Positions 1-8,612 of a stretch of DNA of 9,943 bases are shown piece by piece. The notes below the pieces were generated by a model. It was not told the origin of the DNA and ran no database searches. It saw nothing but the letters and a program-made list of their open reading frames with translations. Origin of the DNA: Anaerolineales bacterium. GTDB taxonomy: Bacteria > Chloroflexota > Anaerolineae > Anaerolineales > DRMV01. The position numbers and the translations under genes are program-made. The stretch lies in assembly GCA_026991215.1 (NCBI GenBank), contig JALXBY010000375.1, positions 1 through 9,943 on the forward strand, in the 5' to 3' direction. Position 1 is the stretch's first letter. Each line of letters starts with the position of its first letter.

Positions 1-2939
<2,939 letters not shown>

Positions 2940-2952
2940 GCCTGCCTTACCC

Positions 2953-2986
2953 AAAGGGGCGGCCCGGTTGGAGGCCGCCCCTTTTT
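2953..2986 (+). terminator. Intrinsic terminator of rpoC
   Basis: A perfect stem GGGGCGGCC (2956-2964) pairs with GGCCGCCCC (2973-2981) around an 8-nt loop. It is extended by AAA/TTT pairing and followed by five T residues (2982-2986). It starts 13 nt after the rpoC stop codon. The opposite strand has only a short T run, so it is mainly a plus-strand terminator. Confidence 0.9.
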
Positions 2987-3010
2987 CGATGATGCACTGG
3001 CTATAGCGCC

Positions 3011-3051
3011 AAAACAAAACCCGGGGTGGCCCTCACAACCACCCCGGGTTT
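3011..3051 (-). terminator. Intrinsic terminator of the substrate-binding protein gene
   Basis: A perfect 13-bp inverted repeat (3017-3029 with 3039-3051, AAACCCGGGGTGG on the plus strand) encloses a 9-nt loop. On the minus strand the stem runs into TTTTGTTTT, the classic T-rich tail. It lies just downstream of the minus-strand stop at 3069 and faces the rpoC terminator, so the two convergent units are closed separately. Confidence 0.88.
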
Positions 3052-3068
3052 GCGTTCAGGGCAGGGGG

Positions 3069-4262
3069 TTACTGGCCCATGCCCTCAGGGCACACGGCCT
3101 TGTAGAAGGTGAACTTGTAGTCGGGCGTGATCTTCACGATGATGGCGCACTTGATGGGGTCGCCCTGCTCGTTGAACTTCATGCGGCCGGTGACGCCCTC
3201 GTATTCGGGGATGGAGGCCAGGGCGTCCCGGATGCACTGGCGGTCTTCTTCCACGTTACCGGTCAGCTTGCCGCACTTCTCGATGGCCAGTTTGAGCAGG
3301 TTCGCGGAATCCCAGGCCAGCGCGGCCACGTCGTCGGGGGTCTCGCCGTACTTGGCCTGGTACTTGTCGATGAACTCCTTGGCCTTGCCCTTGGCACCGG
3401 CCACGGCCCAGTGGGTGCTGAAGTAGTAGCCCACGCAGTCGTCCTTGCACAGGTTCATGAGTTCCGCGGAACCCCAGGAGTCGCTGCCCAGGATGGGCTT
3501 ATCCCAGCCCAGTTCCTTGGCCTGCCGCACGATGAGGGGCACCTCGTTGTAGTACTGGGGCGTGAACAGCACGTCCGCGCCCGAGTTGATGATCTTGGTC
3601 AGTTGGGCGCTGAAGTCCTTGTCACCCGTGGTGAAGGACTCGAAGGCCACCACTTCCATGCCCAGGTCCTCGGCCGCGGCCCGGAAGAACTCGGCCAGGC
3701 CCTTGGGGTAGTCGCTGGCGATGTCGTAGAGCACCGCGACCTTCTGCGCGCCGAACTCTTCTTGGGCGAACTTGGCCAGCACCTGGCCCTGGAAGTCGTC
3801 CAGGAAGGCGGCCCGGAACACGAAGGGCCGGTCCTTCGTGGTGCGCGGGTTGGTGGACCAGGGGCTGATGAGGGGCGTCTTGTTCTTGTCCGCCACTTCA
3901 CCCGCGGGGATGGCCTGCTTGGACGCATACGGGCCGATGATGGCCAGCACTTTATCCTGGGTAATCAGTTTGGTCACCGCAGCCGCGGCGGATTCGGCTT
4001 TGGATTCGTTGTCTTCATGCACGAACTCGATTTGATATTCGGTGCCGCCGACATTGACTTTGCCCCCGGTCTCCTCCAGCCACAGCTCCAGGGCCTGCTT
4101 GCCGGATTCACCCACCTTGGGAATTTCGCCCGTGAGCGGGGCCACGTGGCCAATCTTGATGGTGCCGCCGTACGCCTTGCCGCCGCCGGGCCGACATGCG
4201 GCCAGCGCGACGGCCAGCATCCCCAGCACCAACACCACGAACCACGTCCGCTTCCAACGCAT
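3069..4262 (-). CDS. ABC transporter substrate-binding lipoprotein, branched-chain amino acid (LivJ/LivK) type
   Basis: The 397-residue product is a periplasmic-binding-protein type I receptor of the Liv family, which captures an amino acid or similar small ligand outside the membrane for an ABC importer. It starts with a lipoprotein signal peptide: basic MRWKR, a hydrophobic core, and the lipobox LAAC ending at Cys23, so it should be lipid-anchored. The mature part begins with IKIGHVAPLTGEIPKVG and continues with VLAIIGPYAS and TPLISPWSTNPRTT, typical of the two-lobed fold. Six cysteines, including CKDDC at 272-276, all lie in the C-terminal half and could form disulfides. The start is supported by a strong ribosome binding site 6 nt upstream. 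No permease or ATPase genes are adjacent, so it is an orphan receptor here and its ligand cannot be read from the sequence. Confidence 0.93.
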   Translation of the reverse strand: MRWKRTWFVVLVLGMLAVALAACRPGGGKAYGGTIKIGHVAPLTGEIPKVGESGKQALELWLEETGGKVNVGGTEYQIEFVHEDNESKAESAAAAVTKLITQDKVLAIIGPYASKQAIPAGEVADKNKTPLISPWSTNPRTTKDRPFVFRAAFLDDFQGQVLAKFAQEEFGAQKVAVLYDIASDYPKGLAEFFRAAAEDLGMEVVAFESFTTGDKDFSAQLTKIINSGADVLFTPQYYNEVPLIVRQAKELGWDKPILGSDSWGSAELMNLCKDDCVGYYFSTHWAVAGAKGKAKEFIDKYQAKYGETPDDVAALAWDSANLLKLAIEKCGKLTGNVEEDRQCIRDALASIPEYEGVTGRMKFNEQGDPIKCAIIVKITPDYKFTFYKAVCPEGMGQ

Positions 4263-4266
4263 GGCC

Positions 4267-4274
4267 TTCCTCCT
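4267..4274 (-). promoter_or_regulatory. Ribosome binding site of the substrate-binding protein gene
   Basis: The minus strand reads AGGAGGAA here, with the AGGAGG core ending 6 nt before the ATG. It is a near-perfect Shine-Dalgarno sequence and fixes the start at 4262. Confidence 0.85.
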
Positions 4275-4303
4275 GGCGAGGGATTTCGCAAAATGCTATA
4301 CCC

Positions 4304-4332
4304 AGTTTAGGCCCAACAGGGGTTCCTGTCAA
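4304..4332 (-). promoter_or_regulatory. Sigma-70-type promoter of the substrate-binding protein gene
   Basis: On the minus strand a perfect -35 hexamer TTGACA (4332-4327) is followed after exactly 17 nt by TAAACT (4309-4304), which matches 4 of 6 positions of the -10 consensus. Transcription would start near 4297, leaving a leader of about 35 nt that contains the ribosome binding site. This is the clearest promoter in the window and suggests strong, independent expression of the gene. Confidence 0.72.
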
Positions 4333-4361
4333 GGAAACTTGCCTTAAAGTAAGATGGGCGG

Positions 4362-4401
4362 AAAAGCCCAACCCCCCGGCTCCCGGCAGCGGGCAGGGGC
4401 T
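4362..4401 (-). terminator. Possible terminator of the DUF503 gene
   Basis: On the minus strand AGCCC (overlapping the DUF503 stop codon) can pair with GGGCT, followed directly by TTTT. Inside this lies a second small stem, CCCG/CGGG, with a 4-nt loop. The structure is interrupted and its U tract is short, so it is only a candidate. It would separate this gene from the promoter just downstream. Confidence 0.35.
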
Positions 4402-4684
4402 AAATCATCTCGATGGACTCGTCCGCGATGTACCCGCCGTGCCAGTGGGTCTCGATCCACTGGACCACCTTCTGCAGGGTGCGGTGGGTGTGGGCCGCGT
4501 TGTTGCTGATGTGCGCGCAGGCCACCACCGCGAAGTCCGTCTGGTCCAGCGCGTCCATCTCCGCCACCGAAACGTTGAACTCCCGCTGCAGCCGGGTGAG
4601 CAGGGACTTGAGCGCGCGGCGTTTCTCCTTGAGGGAACGGCTCCCCGGCATGTGCAACTGCAGCCACAGCACGCCAATGGGCAT
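4400..4684 (-). CDS. DUF503 (YlxP-like) small protein
   Basis: The 94-residue product has the family signature from its first residues: MPIGVLWLQLHMPGSRSLKEKRRALKS resembles the usual start with GSxSLKxKRxxxKSL, and FNVSVAEMDALDQTDFAVVACAHISNN fits the middle of the family. The length is that of the whole family, so it appears intact. The family has a ferredoxin-like fold and no firmly assigned biochemical role. In many Gram-positive bacteria its gene sits between infB and rbfA, hinting at translation or ribosome maturation. Here it lies instead between coaBC and a transporter gene, 152 bp downstream of coaBC. It has a strong purine-rich ribosome binding site (GGGAGGGGAG) ending a few bases before the ATG. 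Confidence 0.88.
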   Translation of the reverse strand: MPIGVLWLQLHMPGSRSLKEKRRALKSLLTRLQREFNVSVAEMDALDQTDFAVVACAHISNNAAHTHRTLQKVVQWIETHWHGGYIADESIEMI

Positions 4685-4686
4685 GG

Positions 4687-4720
4687 CTCCCCTCCCTGGG
4701 TGCAGGTTGGCCTAAGGAGG
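4687..4720 (-). promoter_or_regulatory. Ribosome binding site of the DUF503 gene with a possible sequestering stem
   Basis: The minus strand reads GGGAGGGGAG just before the ATG at 4684. Upstream in the same leader, CCTCCTT (4720-4714) is complementary to AGGGAGG (4697-4691) with one G-U pair and a 16-nt loop. This could mask the ribosome binding site. The ribosome binding site is clear; the masking stem is inference. Confidence 0.45.
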
Positions 4721-4751
4721 TTTTGAGAAGGTGCGAAGCACCTTCTCAAAA
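4721..4751 (+). repeat. Perfect 14-bp hairpin with GAA loop (first of a pair)
   Basis: TTTTGAGAAGGTGC (4721-4734) is the exact reverse complement of GCACCTTCTCAAAA (4738-4751), with a 3-nt GAA loop on the plus strand. Neither strand has a T tract after the stem, so it does not look like an ordinary terminator. It lies in an AT-rich gap between coaBC and the DUF503 gene. The strand label is arbitrary because the structure is symmetrical. Confidence 0.85.
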
Positions 4752-4816
4752 GAAGAACTTGTAAAATGGCTTTAGAAACCAAAATCTTGCGCTTGTGTTC
4801 GGTGGCCACTTTTCAT

Positions 4817-4841
4817 TTTGAAAACTCGAAGAGTTTTCAAA
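4817..4841 (+). repeat. Perfect 11-bp hairpin with GAA loop (second of a pair)
   Basis: TTTGAAAACTC (4817-4827) is the exact reverse complement of GAGTTTTCAAA (4831-4841), with a GAA loop. It shares the TTTGA/TCAAA ends and the CGAAG centre with the hairpin at 4721-4751. The coaBC stop codon (TGA, 4839-4837 on the minus strand) lies inside the stem. No T tract follows on the minus strand. Confidence 0.85.
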
Positions 4842-6381
4842 CATCATCCACCACCTCGACCAGGGGCCGGGCCTGAAGCCGGGCCAGGGGCAGGGGCTGC
4901 GTCGCCTGCAGGAAGGGCCACCAATCGCCATCCCGCCACTGCCAGGTCCACCGGCCGGCCCATTCCGGCCCGTGGATGCGGACGGCCACCAGTCGTTCCA
5001 GGGGCACCTCCGGGTACAGGCGACGGGCCAGGGCCGGCAACTGGTCGCGACGGGCCAGGGGCCAGGGTTTTTGGCTTTCCACAAAGGGGGAAGCCAGGGA
5101 CCCGGCGCCCCGCGCGTGCTGCCACACTTCCCAGGGTGCCACGTACCAGAGCGCGGCCTCCTGGTCCAGGTAAAGGGTCCAGGCCAATAGCAGTTCGGCC
5201 ACCACCCGCTTGGGCAGGGCCGGGAAGTCCTGGCCATGGCCGAAGCGGTCCAGGACCCAGCCCCGGTTCGTATCCACCTGGAAGCCCGCGTCGGCCTGGG
5301 TGATGTCGTTGACCAGGATGAGGTCCAGGCCCTTGCGGGTCATCTTGACCCGGACTGCGTCCAGGTCCGGGTGGCTTTCGGCCGCGAAGCCCACCATCCA
5401 GCGGGGGAAGCCGGTGCGCGTCCGCCGGGCCGCGACCGTCTGGAGCAGGTCCGGGTTGGCCTGGAGGGTGAGCCGCCAGCGCTCCCGGCCCTTCTTGACC
5501 TTCTCCTTCCGGGACCGGGCCGGACGGTAGTCGGCCACGGCCGCGGCCTTGAGCAACAGGTCCGCGGCGTCGATGTGGGTCAGCAGCGCGTCCAGCATCT
5601 CCCGCGCGCTTTCCACCCGGACCACCTGCACATGGGCCGGCGGCGGCAGCAAGGTGGGGCCGGAAATCAGCACGACCTCCGCGCCCCGGTCCCGCGCGGC
5701 TTCGGCCAGGGCATACCCTTGTTTGCCCGAAGAGCGGTTGGTGAACACCCGGACCGCGTCCACCTTCTCCCAGGTGGGGCCGGCGGTCACCACCACTTTC
5801 CAGCCCCGGAGCAGGCCGGTCTTCCGGGCGAACCACCACCGCACGTAGTCCAGGATGGCTTCAGGCTCCATCATGCGGCCATAGGCCACCAGGCCGGAAG
5901 CCAGCCGGCCCTTGAGGGGGCCCAGGATGTGCACGCCCCGTTCCCGCAGCCGGGCCAGATGCTCCTGCACCGGCGGTTGGTGGAACATGTACCCATCCAT
6001 GGCCGGGGCCACGAACAGGGGCTTGGTCGGCTCCAGGGCCAGCGCGGTCAGGCCGACCAGGTGCGCGGCGTGGCCCTGGGCCAGTTGGGCCAGGGTCTCC
6101 GCGGTGCAGGGCACGATGAGCATGGCATGGGCCTGCCGGGCCAGGTCCAGGTGCAGGAGGTGCCCCTGGCTGCCCCAGAGGTCCGCCTGGGTGTAGGCGG
6201 GGTTGCCGGTCAGGCCCTGGAAAGTTAGGGGGGAAACGAAACGGGCGGCTGCAGGGGTCAGCAGGGTAATGACCTGCGCGCCCTCCTGGGTCAGGCGGGA
6301 GGCCAGGAACGCGGCCTTGTACGCGGCGATGGACCCGGTGACACCCAAGAGCAGGCGTTTCCCGTGCAATGGCGAGGGCAT
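4837..6381 (-). CDS. coaBC: Bifunctional CoaBC (phosphopantothenoylcysteine synthetase/decarboxylase) with C-terminal extension
   Basis: The 514-residue cytoplasmic enzyme joins cysteine to 4'-phosphopantothenate (CoaB) and decarboxylates the product (CoaC), two steps of coenzyme A synthesis. The CoaC flavoprotein domain covers about residues 8-185, with GVTGSIAAYKA, the catalytic-type His77 in HLDLA, and PAMDGYMF at 126-133. The CoaB domain covers about 190-405, with VTAGPTWEKVDAVRVFTNRSSGK, AAAVADYRP (279-287), a Lys-rich KEKVKK and LILVNDI. Residues 406-514 are a Trp-rich tail beyond the usual length of roughly 400. Two canonical CoaC residues differ: the PxMN Asn is Asp129, and the flap Cys (LACG) is Ser162 in RLASGL. 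The start is set by AAGGAG 5 nt upstream. The frame stays open upstream, but that part is repeat-derived and lacks family similarity. The stop codon lies in a hairpin. Confidence 0.93.
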   Translation of the reverse strand: MPSPLHGKRLLLGVTGSIAAYKAAFLASRLTQEGAQVITLLTPAAARFVSPLTFQGLTGNPAYTQADLWGSQGHLLHLDLARQAHAMLIVPCTAETLAQLAQGHAAHLVGLTALALEPTKPLFVAPAMDGYMFHQPPVQEHLARLRERGVHILGPLKGRLASGLVAYGRMMEPEAILDYVRWWFARKTGLLRGWKVVVTAGPTWEKVDAVRVFTNRSSGKQGYALAEAARDRGAEVVLISGPTLLPPPAHVQVVRVESAREMLDALLTHIDAADLLLKAAAVADYRPARSRKEKVKKGRERWRLTLQANPDLLQTVAARRTRTGFPRWMVGFAAESHPDLDAVRVKMTRKGLDLILVNDITQADAGFQVDTNRGWVLDRFGHGQDFPALPKRVVAELLLAWTLYLDQEAALWYVAPWEVWQHARGAGSLASPFVESQKPWPLARRDQLPALARRLYPEVPLERLVAVRIHGPEWAGRWTWQWRDGDWWPFLQATQPLPLARLQARPLVEVVDDV

Positions 6382-6386
6382 AGGTA

Positions 6387-6393
6387 CTCCTTC
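6387..6393 (-). promoter_or_regulatory. Ribosome binding site that decides the coaBC start
   Basis: The minus strand reads GAAGGAG followed by 5 nt and ATG (6381-6379). This start puts KRLLLGVTGSIAAYK at residues 8-22, as expected for the family. The in-frame ATG farther upstream (near 6432) has no comparable site. Confidence 0.8.
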
Positions 6394-6459
6394 ACGCCAT
6401 GGGGTTCGGCGCTGGTGTTTGTATCCTACCATGGGGAAAGCCCAGGCCCTTGTGCCCCC

Positions 6460-6521
6460 AGGTTTGGAGTGGGGACGGGCATTGCCCTCCAGGTTTGGGG
6501 TAGGGGCGGGCATTGCCCTCC
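6460..6521 (+). repeat. Two tandem copies of a 31-bp GC-rich unit
   Basis: The copies at 6460-6490 and 6491-6521 differ at only 3 of 31 positions. Each starts AGGTTTGG and ends GGGCATTGCCCTCC, with the small palindrome GGGC-ATT-GCCC inside. A more degenerate relative may precede them around 6431-6459. They occupy most of the 149-bp gap between the membrane protein gene and coaBC. I see no other feature in that gap apart from the coaBC ribosome binding site. Such GC-rich units are often members of dispersed intergenic families. Confidence 0.88.
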
Positions 6522-6530
6522 TCCCAAAGA

Positions 6531-8612
6531 TCAAAACCCTCTGCGCCGCCGGTGACGAAGCAAAACCAGGCCCGCGGCCAGCAGAGCCAGGGACCAGCCC
6601 AGATACAGCCGTCGCGGGACCAGACGCCACCGCACCCGATGCACCCCAGGGGGCAGGTCCACGGCCCGCCAGGGTCCAACCTGGAGCGGCCTGGCGGGGC
6701 GGCCATCGACCCAGGCCTGCCAGTCGGGGTAGCCGTTTTCGGCCCAGACCAGGCGGCCCGGTCCCTGGGCTTCCAGCACCACCTCGTTGGGCGTCCAGGA
6801 AAGCACCTGGGCCGGCTGCCGGAAACAGTCTGCCGGGCCGTCCGGCGGTTCAACCCAGGCCGGCGGGCAGGCGGGGGAAAGGCGGTAGACCCAGAACGTC
6901 CCGTCCTGGTACACCAGAGTGAGGCGGAAGCCCTGGCCCGCCGCGGTCTCAGGCAGGGGCTGCGGGCTGACCAGGTAGCCCACCCGAAGCCGGGCCAAGG
7001 CCGGCAGGTTCGGGCGCAGTGGGGGCGGTTGGGGGAAGAAGTAAGGCACGGTCACCGAATAGGCCGGGCGCTGCCACCCCAGGGCCTGGTGCACCGCGGC
7101 GTCGTAGGCCCGGCTGTAGAGGGGGTGGATGCCGTGGGCCATGGGCACCTCAGCCAACACCGCGCGCCAAGGCAAAAGGGAGAAGGTCAGGTCCAGCACC
7201 CGGGGCCGCAGCCAGGGCTGCGCGCCTTCGGGCAGGGGGAGATGGGCCAGCACGCGGCGGCCCGCGGGTTCCACGTCCCCCAAAGGCCGAAAGCGCACAA
7301 ACCCCCCAAGGAAGACCAGCCCCATCAAGGGTGCGACCAGCGCGCCCGCGAAGGGCATCCGCGGCCAAGGGCTGGCCGCCTTGCGTGAAGCCTGCCAGAA
7401 CCAGAGGCCGGTCCCCACCAGGTCGAGGAGCACCAAAGCATCTACCCAGGGAAGTGGAAAAGGAACCTGCGACCGCAGCAGCGCGAACCAGGCCGCGGCC
7501 TGAAGCAGTCCCCACATCCAGAGGCCAAAGGCCAGCCGGCGGAAGGCGGGCATGGGTTCGTCGCCGGGTCGCCAGCGGCCCGCGGTCAACACCATGCCCA
7601 AGTTCCACAGCCAGAGCCAGCGCAAGGGCACCCGGAACTGGGCGATACCGGGCACCCATGGGGACCAAAGCCCCGCGGTCAACGCCAGGGCCAGGCCCAC
7701 GACCTGGAGTAGGAGACCCAACCGGCGCTGCCGCGCACGTCCATCCCGAAGCAGTACGGCCAGCGCGGGCAGCCACAGGCTCAGGGGGAAGAAACTCACC
7801 CGTTCGGGTTCCCCGCCGATGAACAGGGGGGAAATCAGGCCCAGGGCCGCGGTCAGGTCGAAGGGGTAGACCGGCTTTGGGCCGGCCTCCCGCAGCGTCT
7901 GGGGGAGCCAGCCCAAAAGCGGCAGGGCCAGGGGCGCGGTCAGGAGGCCGCTTAGCAAAAGAACCCAGAGCAGCGCGCGGGGGCCGGGCCGGGCTTCGCT
8001 TCCCCACGCCACGGCCAGGGCGACCAGTACGAGCAGGCCCCCGCGCGGGTCGGCCAGGCCGGCCAGGGCCAGGGCGAGGCCGGTCCAGGTCCAGCGGTGT
8101 TGCAGCGCGGCCAGCAGCGCCCAGGGCAGCCAGGCCAGGCTGTAAAGCAGGGTGAGATGACCGGCGGCCAGGTGCGCCCAGGCCTTGGGGAGCAGCATCC
8201 ACCACGTGGCCAGCAGCCAGGCCCAGAACGCCGAAGCCCCCCGGTACCGGAGCAGGTGGTACATGCCCAGGGCCGCCCAGAACATGTGCAGGGCCAATAC
8301 CAGGTTCAGGCCCCAGGGCACGGGCAGCAGCCAGGCCGTCCAACCGGGCGGGTAGGCCGGTGTGCTCAAGGGGTCCGCGTATAGGGGGTAGCCGCCCAAC
8401 TGTCCAGGGATCCAGAGGGCCAGGCCGTACCCGGCCTTCCACATGGCCCGCAGATAGGCCACCTGGGGCATGTGGGCCAGCAGGTAGTCCGAATACAAGG
8501 CCCGGAAGGGGAAGGGCACCTGGCCCCCAAAGCGCCACCATCCCAGGCCCAGGGCCAGCAGCCACGGCAGCCAGAACCAGCCGCGGAAGCGGTCAGCGTG
8601 CGGGTTTCCCAT
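6531..8612 (-). CDS. YfhO-like polytopic membrane protein (GT-C glycosyltransferase superfamily)
   Basis: The 693-residue product is mostly hydrophobic with many membrane segments. The first is at about residues 11-28, and the last at about 669-685 before a basic tail (RHRRRRGF). The first loop carries an acidic residue in RALYSDYLLAH (Asp42), where GT-C enzymes keep a catalytic Asp. GLALWIPGQLGGYPLYADPLSTPAYPPGW follows the YfhO pattern of a Trp/Pro motif and a glycine-rich stretch. Near the C-terminus, WAENGYPDWQAWVDG (623-637) and then VDLPPGVHRVRWRLVP form the beta-rich extracytoplasmic domain characteristic of YfhO. B. subtilis YfhO modifies lipoteichoic acid, but the substrate here is unknown. 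The start at 8612 overlaps the pseudouridine synthase gene by 20 bp, suggesting translational coupling. An alternative ATG at 8672 would add 20 residues. Neither start has a clear ribosome binding site. Confidence 0.82.
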   Translation of the reverse strand: MGNPHADRFRGWFWLPWLLALGLGWWRFGGQVPFPFRALYSDYLLAHMPQVAYLRAMWKAGYGLALWIPGQLGGYPLYADPLSTPAYPPGWTAWLLPVPWGLNLVLALHMFWAALGMYHLLRYRGASAFWAWLLATWWMLLPKAWAHLAAGHLTLLYSLAWLPWALLAALQHRWTWTGLALALAGLADPRGGLLVLVALAVAWGSEARPGPRALLWVLLLSGLLTAPLALPLLGWLPQTLREAGPKPVYPFDLTAALGLISPLFIGGEPERVSFFPLSLWLPALAVLLRDGRARQRRLGLLLQVVGLALALTAGLWSPWVPGIAQFRVPLRWLWLWNLGMVLTAGRWRPGDEPMPAFRRLAFGLWMWGLLQAAAWFALLRSQVPFPLPWVDALVLLDLVGTGLWFWQASRKAASPWPRMPFAGALVAPLMGLVFLGGFVRFRPLGDVEPAGRRVLAHLPLPEGAQPWLRPRVLDLTFSLLPWRAVLAEVPMAHGIHPLYSRAYDAAVHQALGWQRPAYSVTVPYFFPQPPPLRPNLPALARLRVGYLVSPQPLPETAAGQGFRLTLVYQDGTFWVYRLSPACPPAWVEPPDGPADCFRQPAQVLSWTPNEVVLEAQGPGRLVWAENGYPDWQAWVDGRPARPLQVGPWRAVDLPPGVHRVRWRLVPRRLYLGWSLALLAAGLVLLRHRRRRGF

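Noticed and set aside
3411..4310. Plus-strand open frame of 299 codons opposite the receptor gene
   Set aside because: The minus strand encodes a complete lipoprotein with promoter, ribosome binding site and terminator; the opposite frame has no recognisable domain.
4752..4816. Spacer between the two hairpins considered as a tRNA or small RNA gene
   Set aside because: No cloverleaf, T-loop (GTTCGANTC) or clear promoter and terminator pair could be found.
5236..6228. Plus-strand open frame of 330 codons opposite coaBC
   Set aside because: The minus-strand frame encodes clear CoaBC motifs. The plus-strand translation is Gly/Arg/His/Pro-rich without family features, as expected for a shadow frame in GC-rich DNA.
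6421..6440. TAGGAT on the minus strand as a -10 box for coaBC
   Set aside because: It matches 4 of 6 positions but has no acceptable -35 hexamer at 16-18 nt.
6460..6521. 31-bp repeat considered as a two-repeat CRISPR remnant
   Set aside because: The two copies abut directly without a spacer and no cas gene is present.
6382..6630. Longer coaBC start near 6630 giving 597 residues
   Set aside because: The extra part is translated from the 31-bp repeats and the end of the neighbouring gene, and the good ribosome binding site is at 6387-6393.
7150..8565. Minus-strand open frame of 471 codons inside the membrane protein gene
   Set aside because: It overlaps the YfhO-like frame out of phase, is Gly/Pro/Arg/Ala-rich and lacks membrane segments or motifs.
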